A DNA stretch of 64,000 nucleotides from Scylla paramamosain (lineage: Eukaryota; Arthropoda; Malacostraca; Decapoda; Portunidae). Below the pieces are notes generated by a model, which saw only the letters and a list, made by a program, of their open reading frames with translations, did not search any database and had not been told where the DNA came from. The stretch is taken from assembly GCF_035594125.1 (NCBI RefSeq), contig NC_087158.1, forward strand, positions 9,650,178 to 9,714,177, in the 5' to 3' direction. This document shows positions 27,651-42,719 of the stretch, in pieces (the stretch's first letter is position 1; every line of letters begins with the position of its first letter). The translations under genes were made by a program, and so were the position numbers.

Positions 27651-28537
27651 TCTCATAAGAAATGCATACCTTGCATACAGTTTGATATTGTCTACGAAAC
27701 AAGCTCAAAACACCTAAAATCCACGTTTTTTTTTGTAAAATTATAATGTTGCTCCATAATTTTTTTTTTTTGTTGCATACCTTTCATCGTTTTGGTACGT
27801 AAGTAGCCCAAAAGCACAGAAAGCAGACCTCTTTGGTAAGTTCTTTTTATTTTGCTATATAGGGCACTTTTTTTATGCTTTTTAACATTTTGGTGCATAG
27901 CACGCTCATAATCACTCGAAAGAAACGTTTCTAGAAATCTCGTTTTCCTTCCTCATATAGGATGTTTTGCATGCATTTTGGCGTTTTGGTATCCAAGAAT
28001 GTGAAATACACTCAAAATACATGTTTCTTTATATTATTTATATGATGTTCTGTTTGTCCATGTAGAGTGGCATTAATGCGTTGCAGAATTTGGGACGTAA
28101 CAATGTGAAATACACTGAAAATACAATTTTTTGATAAAGATGTTCTGTTTCTCCATATAGAGTGTTGTTCATGCGTTTTCGCGTTTTAGTACCTAAGAAG
28201 CTCAAAACCACTCATAATAAACGCTTCTCGTAATGTACTTTCGTTTCCAGATATAGGATACTTTCCGTGCATTTTGACGTTTTTGTATGTAACAGGCTCA
28301 AAAATACTCGAAATACTTGTTCTTTTTTTTTTTTGGTAATGTTAATTTGTTTCTCCTTAAAGTCTTTTTTTTTTTTTTTCATACGTTTTAGTGTTTTAGA
28401 ACGTAAGTAGCTGAAAAACAATCAAAAGACACGTTTCTGGTAATGTTTTGTTTTCCCATGTAAGGAGTTTTCCATGCTTTTTAGCGTATTGGTGCCAAAC
28501 ACTCTCATAAACACTCAAAAGACATGTTTCTGGAAAT
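27651..28537 (+). repeat. Satellite, forward block
   Basis: Forward units end at gtttctggaaatg (D type), where the non-satellite insert begins. Confidence 0.85.
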
Positions 28538-29429
28538 GAGCAGCACAATAGCAGAGAAAGCATTGACCTCCAATGTCTGACACTACATTGATAGTACACA
28601 ATATCAAACATGAGCCATTGCTGAATCCTCAATAGGTTTTGTTTCCTCCACTGCACATCAAACTGGGTCTCATGAAACAGTTTGTTACAGATTTTGACAA
28701 GGAGTCTGCTGCCTTCAAATATCTTCAAGACTTCTTTCCAAAGCTTTCAGAGGCAAAGGTGAATGCTGGTATCTTCACTGGACTACAGGTAAAGAAAATT
28801 ATGGAGTGCTCAGAATTTCTATAGAAGTTCAATGAAAAGGACAAAAAAAAAAAAAAAAGTTGGGAGTGTTTCATTACTGTAGTAAAGGGCTTTCTTGGCA
28901 AGAAGATTGATAACTATATGGAACTAGTTGAAGCTTTAATAAAAAGATATGGTGAGATGGGCTGCATAATGTCCTTGAAGGTCCATATCCTAGATGCTCA
29001 CCTCGACAACTTCAAGGAGGATATGGGAGTATATTCAGAAGAACAAGGGGAGCGCTTCCACGAAGATATAATGAACTTTGAAAAGAGATATCAGGGATCC
29101 TTCAATGAAAACATGATCGGAGACTACATTTTCTGGTTAATGGGTGAAAGTGATTTGTTGTATTTTCGCAAATCAAGAAAATTATTCTTTTTTAATCTTA
29201 AAACCTAGTTTCAGAGGTTCTAAAATAAATTTTTGTGTCATTTGAATTTGTTTTTTTTTCTGAAAAATAGGTGAAAATTATAAAATTTAGCTAATTTGTA
29301 GCTTAAAAATCACCCTAAAACCCACAAGAGATAAGTTTGACAGAAATAATGAACATTTTCTATTGCTGTACAATGAAAACAGCTGAAAAATAACAGTTGC
29401 TTGCCTGACAAAAATCGTGTTACATAGAT
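28538..29429 (+). mobile_element. Non-satellite insert with a broken mobile-element-like ORF
   Basis: About 890 bp without any satellite motif. Forward satellite stops at gtttctggaaatg and resumes at aatacacgtttctgg. It carries a coding remnant (28636-29208) and an AT-rich 3' part. No terminal inverted repeat, A-tail or clear target duplication was found, so the ends are only approximate and the class is undetermined. Confidence 0.55.
28636..29208 (+). pseudogene. Fragment of a repetitive invertebrate protein family, one in-frame stop
   Basis: One frame reads through about 190 codons with a single TAG at 28822-28824. It begins at PPLHIKLGLMKQFVTDFDKE, continues FPKLSEAKVNAGIF, then after the stop and a Lys run, WECFITVVKGFLGKK, GCIMSLKVHILDAHLDNF, YSEEQGERFHEDI and RYQGSFNENMIGDY. 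From memory, proteins with IKLGLMKQFV and SEEQGERFH blocks are abundant in arthropod and other invertebrate genomes and behave like mobile-element products. I cannot name the superfamily. An N-terminal part is missing because a stop lies just upstream at 28633. No function is proposed. Confidence 0.7.
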
Positions 29430-29509
29430 TAATACACGTTTCTGGTAAAGTCTTTTAGTTTACTCATATAGGGCACAGTGTATGCGTTTTGGTACGTAAC
29501 ATGTTCAAA

Positions 29510-29513
29510 AACA

Positions 29514-29571
<58 letters not shown>

Positions 29572-29583
29572 AAAAAAAAAAAA
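29510..29583. repeat. (AC)n microsatellite followed by A-run
   Basis: About 58 bp of AC then ~17 A follow gttcaaaaacac, the satellite position where AC tracts also occur at 14800 and 44057. Confidence 0.93.
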
Positions 29584-32129
29584 TCGTAATGGTGTTTTGC
29601 ATTTCAATACAGGATGATTTCCATGCTTCTCAGGGTTTTCGTGCCTAACGCACAAAAACACTGAAAAGATACGGCTTTGATAATGTTGATTGCTTTCCCC
29701 ATATAGCTTTGCATGCATTTTCACGTTTTGTTACCTAACAATGTGAATAACATTCAAAATAGACATTTTTGTTCATATTGCACCGTTTCTTCATATATGC
29801 GTTATAGAATTTTGGTACCTAAGGAAATCATTAGCCATAAATGATGTTTTGCAAATGTTTTATCGTTTATCGCTACGTAAGAAGATCAAAAACATTTAAA
29901 AGACACATTGTTTGTAATGTTGTTATGCATTTCAAAATAGGGTAATTTCCATGCATTTTAGCGTTTTGATGCTTATCACACACACACACACACAAAAAAA
30001 AAAACTCGAAAAAACACGTTTTGGGAATGTCATTTAGTTTCCCAATATAAAGGGCTTTGCTTTTTTGCGTTTTACTATCTTATAAAAAATATATAAAATA
30101 AACGTTTTTTTGGTAATGTATCCTTTTTAAATATAAAGTGAAATTCATACGTTTTATCATTTTCGTACTTAGAAATCTCAGAAACTCATAATACACGTTC
30201 CACGTAATGGTTTTTCGTTTCCCTATATAGAATACTTTGCTTGCATTTTGGCATTTTCTATGTAAAAAGCTCAAGAACACTCAAAATACACGTATTTGGT
30301 AAAGTTATACTGTTTCTCCAAATAGGGTTTTTTTTTTTTGCATCTGTTTTATCTTTTACGTAAGTAAATAGCTCAAAAACATTGGAAAGAGACTTTTTTT
30401 TTTATTTTTTTTCTCATATTGTGAGATTTCCATGATTTTTATCGTTTTGGTGCCTACCACGCTCATAAACACTCATAGAACACGTGTTTTGAAAACTTGT
30501 TTTCTTTCCCCATATAGAGTGCTTTCAATGCATTTTAGCATTTTTGGTACCTAACAACACACGTTTTTTTTTTGGTAAGGTATTTGTTTCTCCATACAGA
30601 ATGCTTTTCTTGGATTTTAACGTTTTGTTACCTAACAAGCTCAAAAACACTTCTAATACACTTCTCTCGTAATAGTTATTCGTTTCCCAAAAGAGGGTAC
30701 TTTGCATACATGTTAGTATTCTGTATGTAACAAACTTTAAAGCACTGAAAATACATGTTTTTGGTAAATTACTGTGTTTCTCTATAATGGATGTTTTTAA
30801 TTCGTTTTAACGTTTTTGTACGTAAGTAGCTAAAAAAAAAGTTTTTTGGATTTGTTTTTTTTTTTCTATATAGGAAGCTTTCCAAGCATTTTGGTGTTTT
30901 CTACTAAAACAATGTGCAAAACACTCAAAATGCACTTTTTTTTTTTGTGTTGCTCTATTTCACCAGAGAGTGCATTCTGTTACCTAATTTCTCGTAATGC
31001 CTTTTTCGTTTCCCCATATAGGGTTCTTTGCCTGCATTTTGTTGTTTTTACGTAATAACATAGTGTTATTCATGCGTTTTATCGTTTTGTTACCTAAAAA
31101 GCTCAAAAACAATCATAATACACGTTTCTCGTATTGTCTTTTCGTTTTCCCATATATTGTACTTGGCATACATTTTGGCGTTTTTCGACGCAACATACTC
31201 AAAACACCAAGAATGTTTTTTTTTTTTTCAATAATGCTATTCTGTTTAGCCATAATGGGTGTTTTGCCTAAGCTTTAGTATTTTGATAGGTAAGAAGATG
31301 AAAAACACTCAAAAGAGAAGTGTTTCGTATTATCATATAGAGTGATTTCCATGGTTTTTAGCATTTTGGGGCATAACACGCTCAAAAACAATCAAAAGAC
31401 ATTTCAAGAGAGATTTCTGTTAATGTTATTTCGTTTCTTCATACTGGGGATTTTGCATGCATTTTGGCGTTTTGATACCTCATAATGTGAAATACACTCA
31501 AAATACACATTTTATGTGATTTTATTATGTTTTTCATTATAGAATGCTATTGTTGCATTTTAGCATTTTACTATCTAAGAAGCTCAAAAAAAAAAAAAAA
31601 TCATAATAGTCTCTCGTAATATCCTCTCGTTTCACTTTATAGTGTATAAAGTATAAATTGTTCACTATATCTTCCATGCATTTTAGCGTTTTTTGTACGT
31701 AAGCTCAAAAACACAAAATACTTGTTTTTGCTAAAGTTATTCTTTTTCTCCATAATGTGTGCTTTGCATGCGTTTTTAGCTTTTTGGTACGTAAGAAGCT
31801 GAAAAACAGTTAAAAGACACGTTTTGGTAATGTTTTCCATTCAATATAGGGTGCTCTCCTTGCTTTTTTGTGTTTTGGTGCCTAACATGCAGAAAACACG
31901 TTTCGTTTTTTTCATATAAGGAGGAGCTATGCATGCATTTTATTGATTTAGTACCTATCAGTGTGAGAACCTTTGAAAATACACGTATTTGGTTATGTTA
32001 CTCTGTTTCTCCATATAGAATGAGAGCTATTAACGCATTTTCCCGTTTTGATACCTAAGAAACTCAAAAACTCTCATAGTACACGTTTCTCGTAGTCTTT
32101 TTATTTCTTCATTTCCATGCATTTGGCAT

Positions 32130-33215
32130 TTTTCTACGTCGCACTTTCAAAAACGCTTAAAATACACGTAAAATTATTGTTTTTCTCCATAAATGGTGTT
32201 TTACTTGTGTCTTAGTATTCTCGTGCTTAAGTACCTTAAAAACACTCAAAAGACACGTTTTTGGTAATGTTCTTTTGTTTTATCATATAATGTGCTTTCC
32301 ATTCTATCTAATATTTTAGTGCCTAACACGCTCATAAACTCTCCAGAGACGCGTTCCTAGAAATATCGTTTTCTTTCCCCATATTGGGTGGTTTGCATAC
32401 ATTTTGGCAGTTTGGTACCTAACAATGTGAAAACACTCAAAATAAACGTTGTTGGGAATATTGTTTCGTTTCTCAATATAGAATGCTAGTCATGCGTTTT
32501 AGTGTTTTCGTACTTAAAATGCTTTTTAGAACACATAATACACGTTCATCGTAACGTCTTTTTTCGTTTCCCCATATATGGTAATTTTCGTGCAATTGGC
32601 TTTTTTTTTTATGTAACAAACACAAAAACACTCAAAATACTTGTTTTTTGTAATGTTATTGTTTTTTCAATAAAGTGGTTTTCCATGCGTTTTATCGTTT
32701 TAATACATAAATTGCTCAAAATTCTGAAAAGAGACGTTTTTCGTAATATTCTTTTATTTTACCACATAGAGTGCTTTTCATGATGTTTAGCGTTATGATG
32801 CCTAGCAGACTGATATATACTCTAAACATATGTGAAATACACTCAATATACACATTTTTTGTAATGTTCTTTTCCTCCATAAAGAGTTCTGTTCATGCGT
32901 TTAAGCATTTTTGTACCTAAAAATCTCAGAAACACTAACAATACACGTCTCTTGTAATGTCCTTTTCTTTCCCCATATAGTGTATTTTGAATACATTTTG
33001 GTATTTTTTATTCGTAACAAGCTCAAAAACACTCAAAATGCTTGTTTTTTGTTAAAGTTCTTGTGTGTTTCCATGAAGGGTGTTTTGCATGAGTTTTAGC
33101 TTTTAAAAGACACGCTTTGGTAAAGTTGCTTTACATTCCCATGTAGGGTGCTTGACATGGCATTTAGCGTTTTGTACCAAGCATGCAGAAAAAAAAAGAT
33201 GCGTTTCTTGGAATG

Positions 33216-33218
<3 letters not shown>
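32130..33218 (+). repeat. Segmental duplication S, copy 1
   Basis: Unusual satellite variants are shared in the same order with 44957-46050 and 47308-49030: ttgtttttctccataaatgg with cgtgcttaagtaccttaaaa; gaatgctagtcatg; a gcttttta-run plus cacataatacac; ctctgaaaagagacg; tgtgtttccatgaagggtg; gcatgcagaaaa. Such private variants in order show block duplication, not independent satellite variation. Confidence 0.82.
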
Positions 33219-35118
<1,900 letters not shown>

Positions 35119-36299
35119 GCCAAAATACATTCAAAACCCCTATATATATGGAAACGAAACGACTTTAAAAGAAACGCATCTTTGGGATTTTTCTGCATAT
35201 TAGACACTAAAATGTTATAAAGCATGGAAAGCACCCTATATGGGAATAGAGAACATTATCAAAATGTGTCTTTTGAGTATTTTTTAGATTCTGACGTTCC
35301 AAAACGGATGCAAAACACCCTTTATGAAGAAACGACCTTTCAAGAACGACCTTTCATGAAACGTGTTTAAGGAGTGTTTTTGAACGTCTTAGGCAGCAAA
35401 ACCCTAAAAAGCATGGAAAGTAATCTATATAGAAAAAGGAAATAACATTACCCACAAGAAATCTTTCGAGTGTTTCTAAGCTACTCACTTACCAAAACGC
35501 TAAAATGTATGCAAAACACTCTTTATTGAGAAACGCAATATTCGTAACATTACGAAAAACAAGTACTATGAGTGTTTTTGCGCTTGTTACGTACAAAAAC
35601 GGCAAAACGCATTCAAGGTAACCTATATTGGGAAAGGAAGACGTTACGAGAAACGGGTATAATGAGTGTTTTTGGGCCAGAACACTAAAAAGAATAAATA
35701 TCACTCTATATGGAGAAACAGAACAACATAAAAAAAAAAATGTATATTGAGTGTATTTCACCTTGTTAGGTGCCATAACGCCAAAATGCATGCAAAGTAA
35801 CCTATATGGGGAAAGGAAGCGACGTTTCCAGAAACATTTTTTTTTGAGTGTATTTAAGCGTGTTAGGCACTAAAACGATAACAAGCATGGAAAGCATCCT
35901 ATATGGAAAAGCAAAACATCATTACCCAAAACATGCTTTTTAAGTGTTTTTGAGCTATTTACGTACCAAGATGCTAAAACGCATGTAAAATACCCTTATT
36001 GGAGAAATAGAATAACATTTTCAAAATCAAGTAAGACAGCAAGTACGAGAGACTTATAAGCTTTTTAGCTTTTTAGGTACCAAAACGCAAAAAATAAAAA
36101 AGCACAAAAAACATTCTATATGGAGAAACAGAACAATATTACCAAAAAACATGTATTATGAGTTATTGTTAGGTACCTAAACGCCAAAATGCATAGAAAT
36201 CATGCTGTATAAAGAAACTAAAACAACATGTCTTTTCAGTGTTTATGAGTGTCATAGGAACCAAAACGCTGAAAAGCATGGAAAGCTCCCAATATGGGG
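35119..36299 (-). repeat. Satellite, reverse block
   Basis: Minus-strand units between LINE-B copy 2 and the inverted repeat. The array is forward before the LINE and reverse after it, so a switch lies at or inside the insertion. No gene is seen. Confidence 0.83.
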
Positions 36300-36413
36300 A
36301 AGCAAAACAACATTACCGAAAACATGTGTTTCGAGTGATTGTCAACTACTTACATTCCAAAACCCTGAAACAAAATACCCTTTATATATATACATATATA
36401 TATATATATACGA

Positions 36414-36493
<80 letters not shown>

Positions 36494-36573
36494 GGTATTT
36501 TGTTTCAGGGTTTTGGAATGTAAATAGCTGACAATCACTCGAAACATATGTTTTCGGTAATGTTGTTTTGCTT
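36300..36573. repeat. 83-bp inverted repeat around (TA)n
   Basis: Left arm 36300-36382 and right arm 36491-36573 are reverse complements with three mismatches over 83 bp. Between them is ~108 bp of TA with tacata and cgag interruptions (36383-36490). Both arms are one satellite segment (marker gaaacaaaataccctt). The arms are far more alike than any two satellite units nearby, so the second arm was copied recently. Confidence 0.95.
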
Positions 36574-36574
36574 A

Positions 36575-36650
<76 letters not shown>
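36573..36650. repeat. (TA)n microsatellite
   Basis: A second TA tract of ~78 bp follows the right arm directly; reverse satellite resumes with tgaaacagaacaactcc. Confidence 0.95.
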
Positions 36651-36655
<5 letters not shown>

Positions 36656-39600
36656 CAGAACAACTCCAAAAACGTTTTTTTTTTTTTTTCAGCTACTTAA
36701 GTTCTAAAACGCTAAAACGCATGGTGAATATCATTACCAAAAACAAATATTTTGAGTGTTTTTGAGCCCGTAAGTACAAATACGCCAAAATAAATGCCAA
36801 GAACCCCATATGGGGAAACAAAAAGATTTTACTAGAAATGTCTATTATAAATGTTTTTGAGCTTCTTAGATAATAAGAGAAAGACAATAAACAGAAAAGA
36901 ATAAACAAAAGAATGAATAGGTCTCTATATGGAGAAACGGAAGAACATTACCCCCAAATATTGTATTTTCAATGTAGTTCACATTATTAGCAACCAGAAC
37001 GTAAAGCACCTTATATGGGAAAACGAAACGTGTCTTTTGGGTGTTTTTGAGATTGTTAGGCACCAAAACCCTCAAAAGCATGGAAAGCACCCTATATAGG
37101 AAAACAAAACAATATTACCAAAAACGTGTCTTTTTTTTTTCTTGAGCTTCTTACATACCAAAACGCTAAAACGCATGCAAAACATAATTTCTTTACCAAA
37201 AACGAGAATTTTAAGTGTTTCTAAGCTTGTTACGTACATAAACATAAAAATACAAAGTACCCTATATTGGAAAACGAAAACACATTCCTATACTGGAAAA
37301 CGAAAACACTATAACGCTAAAAAGCATGGAAAGCTTCCTAAATTGGAAAACAAAACATCACTACGAAAAACATGTCCTTGAGTTATTGTTTGCTACTTAC
37401 GTATCAAAACGCTATAAAGCATACAAACACCCTTTATGGAGAAACATAATAATATTGCAAAAAAAAAAAAAAAAAAAGTATTTTGAGTGTGTTTGAGCTT
37501 CTTACGCACAAAAACGCGAAATGCATGCAAATTATCATGTATGGAGAAAAGAAAAGACATTACAAAGAGCGTGTATTATGAGTGTTTTTAAGCTTCTTAG
37601 GTACCAAAACGCTAAAACGCATAAGTAACATTCTATATGTAGAAACAGAACAACATTCCCCCCCAAGAAAACGTGTATTTTGAGTGTTTTTCACATTGTT
37701 AGGTACCAAAACGCCAAAATTCATGCGTAGCACTCTTTATGGAGAAAGGAAACGATATTTTCAAAAACGTGTCATTTAAGAGTTTATTAGCGTGTTAGGC
37801 ACCAAAACGTTAAGAAAAACCCCAAAAAAACAAAGAAAGCACCTTATATTGTAAGACAAAACAACATTACCAAAAACATGTCTTTTGAGTGTTTTTAAGG
37901 TACTTGCTTACCACAATGCTAAAACGCATGTAAAACACCCAGTATGGAGAAAAAAATAATTTTACGAATAACGTCTGTTTTGAGCGTTTTTCAGAATATT
38001 ACATAGAAAAATGACAAAGTGCATGCAAATGACTCTATATGAAGAAATGAAAAAGAGATTCCTAAAAATGAGTATTTTGATAGTTTTTGAGCTTCTTACG
38101 TATCAAAACGCAAAAAAACGAGTTAAGAGCACGCTATATAGAGAAACAGATCAACATAACCAAAAACGTGTATTTTGAATGTTTTTCACATACTCGTAGA
38201 TAGGTACCAAAATGATAAAATGCATGCAAAGCCCCAGCTTATATAGGGAAACGGAACGACACTGCAAGAAACGTTTTTGTGTTTTCTTTTTTTTTTCTGC
38301 ACGTTAGGCACCAAAATGCTGAAAAGCATGGAAAGCACCCTATATTGCAATAGAAAACAACATTACCAAAATGTGTCTTTTGAGTGTTTTTCAGGTTCTT
38401 ACGTAGCAAAACGCTAAAACGTATGCAAAACACACATTATGTACATACAAAACAACATTACCAAAAAGAAGTATTTTGATTGTTTTTGAGCTTGTTTCAA
38501 ACAAAAAAGCCAAAAAGCATGTAAGATACACTGGAAAATAAAATGATTACGAGAGTCGAGTATTATGATTGTTTTTCAGCTTCTACTAAAACGATAAAAC
38601 GCATGAATATAATGAGAAACATGATAACATAACCAAAACCGTGCATTTTGAGTGTTTTTTTTCACATTCTTAAGTATCAAAAAGCCAAAATGCATGCAAA
38701 GCTCGCTATATGAAAAAAAAAAAAAACATTACCGGAAACGTGTCTTTTGTTGTTTTTTTGAGCATGTTAGGCACGAAAACCCTAAAAAGCATGAAAATCA
38801 CCCTATATGATAATACAAAACAGCAATACAAAAAACTTCTCTTTTGAGTGTTTTGAACCAAAACGCTAAAACGCATGCAAAACACCATTTATGGCTAAAC
38901 AGAATAACATTATAAAAAACAAGTATTCTGAGTGTTTTTGAACGTGTTACGCTGAAAAAAAACGCCAAATTGAGTGGAAAGTATCCTATAAGTGGAAACG
39001 AAAAATCATTAAGAGAAACGTGTTCTATGAGTGTTTTTGAGCTTCTTAGGTAACAAAACGATAAAATGCATGAATAGCACTCTTTATGGAGAATATTACC
39101 AAAATCGTATATTTTGAATTTTTTGTTTACATTGTTAGGTACAAAATGACAAAATACATGTAAAGCACCCTATATGGTAAAAGGAAATGAGATTTTCATA
39201 AACATGTCTTTTCAATGTTTATGAGCGTGCTAGACACCAAAACGATAAAAAGCATGGAAAGCAGCCTATGTAGGAAAACTAAATATCATTACCAAAAACT
39301 TCTCTTTTTCATTGTTGTTTAGTTACCTATGAAAATGCTAAAACGCTAGCAAAAAATTCTTCAGAAATAAAACAGTTTAAATTTACCAAACAAGTGTATT
39401 TTGAGTGTTTTGAGCTTGTTACGTAGAAAAATTACAAAATGCATGTAAAGTACTCTATATGGGGAAACGAAATGACATTACCAAAAACATGTATTATATA
39501 TGGGAAAACAAAACAATATTACCAAAAACGTCTCTTCAGTGTTTTTTAGCTTATTACGTAATAAACGATCAAATGCATGGAAAAACCCTTCATGGAGAAA

Positions 39601-42265
39601 CAGTATAAGTTAACCAAAAAAACGTGTATTTTGAGAGTTTTGAGGAAACGAAAAGACAATATCAGAAATGTATATCATGAGAGTATTTTGAGCTTCATAC
39701 TTAGTAATCAAAATGTTAAAACGCATTGATAGCACTCTGTATGGAGAAACAGAACAATGTTACCAAAAAACGAGCATTTTCAGAGCATTTTTACCCTTAT
39801 ATGGGTAACAAAAAAAAAAAAAAAAGAAAAACTAATATCAGAAACATGTCTTTTGAGCTTGTCAGGCAACAAAATTATGGAAATCAACCTATATGGGAAT
39901 ACAAAAACACATTACGAAAAACGTGTGTTTTGGCCGTTTTTGAACTCCTTAGCAAAACGCAAAAAAAAAAAAAAAAAAAAAGTAAAACACCTTTCAGAAT
40001 ACCAAAAATAATTATTTTGAGTCTTTTTGAGCTTCTTACATTGAAAAAAAAAAACGCCAAAATGCATGCAATGTACTCTATATGGGGAAGGGAAAAGACA
40101 TTACGAGAAACGTGAATTATGAGTGTTTTTGAGTTTCTTAAGTACCAAAACGTGAAATTGTGTTAATAGATTATGAGCGTGTTAGGCAACAAAACGCTAT
40201 ATGTCAAGGAAAGCTCCTTGTATTGAAAAGTAAAACAACATTATCAAAAACGTGTCATTTGAATGTTTTCGAGCTACTTACATATCAAAACGCTTAAACG
40301 CATCCAAATACCCTTTATGCAGAAACATAACATTACCAGAAACGTGTATTTTAAGTGGTTTTCACATTCTTAGCTACCAAAAAGGCCAAAATGCATGCAT
40401 AGCACCTTATATGGGGAAAGGAAACGACATTTGCAGAAACGTGTCTTTTGAGTGTTTATGAGCGTATTATGCAACAAGACGCTAAAAACCATGGAAAGCA
40501 GCCTTATATAAGAAAACAAAACAACATAACAAAAATCATGTCTTTTGAGTGTTTTTGAGATACGTACCAAAATGCTAAAACCCAGGCAAAACATCCTTTT
40601 ATGGAGAAACACAATAACTTTACTAATAACGTAAATTTTGAGTGTTTTTGAGTTAGTTACGTAGAAAAACGCCAAAATGTCTGTAAAGTACCCTATATGA
40701 GTAAGGGAAAGAACATTACGAGAGACGTATATTATGAGTGTTTGAGCTTCTTAGGTATCAAAAACACTAAAACTCACAAATAGCACTCTATATGGAGAAA
40801 CACAACACCATACCAAAAAACGTGTATTTTGAGTGTTTTTCGCATTGTGTTTTTCGCATTCAAATCTCTCTCTCTATGGGGAAACGAAACATTTCCAGAA
40901 ACAAAGCTCCCTATATTGAAAAGCAAAACAACATTAACAAAAACGTGTCTTTTGAGTGTTTTCGAGCTACTTACGTATGAAAACGCTCAAACGTATCCAA
41001 AACACCCTTTATGGAGAAGCAAAATAACCTTACCAGAAACAAGTACTTTATGTGTTTTTCAGCCTGATACATACAAAAACGCCTAAATGCATGCAAGGTA
41101 TCCTATATGTTCAACCGAAAAGACATTACGAGAAATGTGTATTATAACTTTTATGAGTTTCTTAGATACTAAAACCCTAAAACGTATGAGTAGCACTTTA
41201 TATGGAAAAAAAAAAACTGAACAACGTTAATAAAATACGTGTCTTTTAAGTGTTACATTGATATTTACCAAAACACCAAAAAATGTATGGAAAAGCACTT
41301 TATGTGGGTAAAGGAAACGACATTTCTAGTAATGTGTTTTTTTTAGGTGATTATGGGCGTGTTGGGCAAAAAAAAAACAAAAAAAAACATTAAAAGCATG
41401 GAAAAGCACCCTATATGTGAAAAGAGCACGTGTTTTTTTAGTGTTTTGAGCTACTTACGTACCAAAACGCACAAATGTATGTAAAACACTCTTTATAGAG
41501 AAACAATAACATCAACAGTATTTTCAGTATTTTTTAGCATGTTACGTTCAAAAAAGACAAAATGCATGCAAAGTACCCTATATGTGGAAAGGAAAAGACA
41601 TCACAAGAAATATGTATTATAAGTGCTTTTGAGCTTAGGAACAAAAATACAAAAACACATAAACGGCACTCTATATAGAGATACAGAACATTATCAAAAA
41701 CGTGTATTTTTAATGTATTTCACATTGATAGGTAGTAAAACGCTAAAATGCAAGCAAAAACTTTATATGTTTAAAAGGAACATTTCCAAAAACGTGTCTT
41801 TTAATTTTTTTTATGAGCGAGTTAGAGACCAGAACACTAAAAAAAAAAAAAATATGGAAAGCAACCTATATGAAAAAAAAAAAGCGTGTCTTTTGAGTGT
41901 TTTGAGCTAGTTACGCACGAAAACGTTAAAATGCTGGCAAAAACACCCTTTATGGAGAAACACAATAACTTTTGAACTTGTTACGTATTAAAACGCAAAA
42001 ATGTATGGAAAGTATCCTACATGGGGAAATGAGAAACGTGTACTGTTTTTTTTTTTTTAGGTTCTTACGTATCAAAACGCTAAAATGAGCAAATAGCACT
42101 CTATATGGAGAAATAGAAGAACATTACCAAAAACGTGTATTTTGAGTGTTTTTCACTTTACTAGGTACTAAAACGCCAAAATGCATTCAAAGCGACCTCT
42201 ATGGGCAAAAAAAAAAAAAAAAAAATCCTGAAATATGTCTTTTGAGTGTTTTTGAGCGTGTTAGG
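36651..42265 (-). repeat. Satellite, long reverse block
   Basis: About 5.6 kb of minus-strand units with several A-runs, for example near 37456, 39963 and 42211. Some stretches are well preserved, e.g. around 37560-37800 (E, D and C units in reverse). No gene is seen. Confidence 0.87.
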
Positions 42266-42290
42266 CACCAAAGCTCTAGGTGCTTTGGTG
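42266..42290. repeat. Hairpin at the last satellite strand switch
   Basis: Arms CACCAAAGC (42266-42274) and GCTTTGGTG (42282-42290) flank a 7-nt loop. The left arm is the reverse-orientation C unit (ttaggcacc...). The right arm starts the forward array. Confidence 0.8.
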
Positions 42291-42688
42291 CTTTGAATAT
42301 ATTGTGGCGTTTCTGATCGTAACAAGCTCAAAAAAAAAAAAAAATAAATAAATAAAAATAAAAATAAAAATAAATAAATAAATCAAACATTTGTTTTTGG
42401 TCATGTAATTCTGTTTCTCCATAAAGAATGTTGTTGATGCGTTTTATTGTTTTGGTATGTAAATTCAAAAACACTCATGACACGTTTCCCTTAATGTTGC
42501 TTTGTATTCCCATATAGGATGATTTCAATTTTTTTTTTTTTTTATGATTTTGTGACCAACACGATCTAAAACTCTCAAAGGACACGTCTCCGGTCGTTTG
42601 GTTTCCCTATATAAGAGGTTTTCCGTGCATTTTGCGGTTTTGGTACCTAACAATGTGAAAGCACTCAAAATACAATAAATATTTCGAA

Positions 42689-42719
42689 ATTACGAAAAAT
42701 ATAAAATATTTTTCGTAAT
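42689..42719. repeat. Perfect 14-bp-arm hairpin in satellite
   Basis: Arms ATTACGAAAAATAT and ATATTTTTCGTAAT flank a 3-nt aaa loop. The right arm contains the normal A-unit start (tttcgtaatgtc); the left arm is its exact mirror, absent from other units. Confidence 0.85.

Larger units (their letters stand above)
29430..33218 (+). repeat. Satellite, forward block
   Basis: Forward A-E units run up to the CT/TA tract. The last ~1.1 kb (32130-33218) is a segmental-duplication partner of 44957-46050 and 47308-49030. No gene is seen. Confidence 0.87.
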
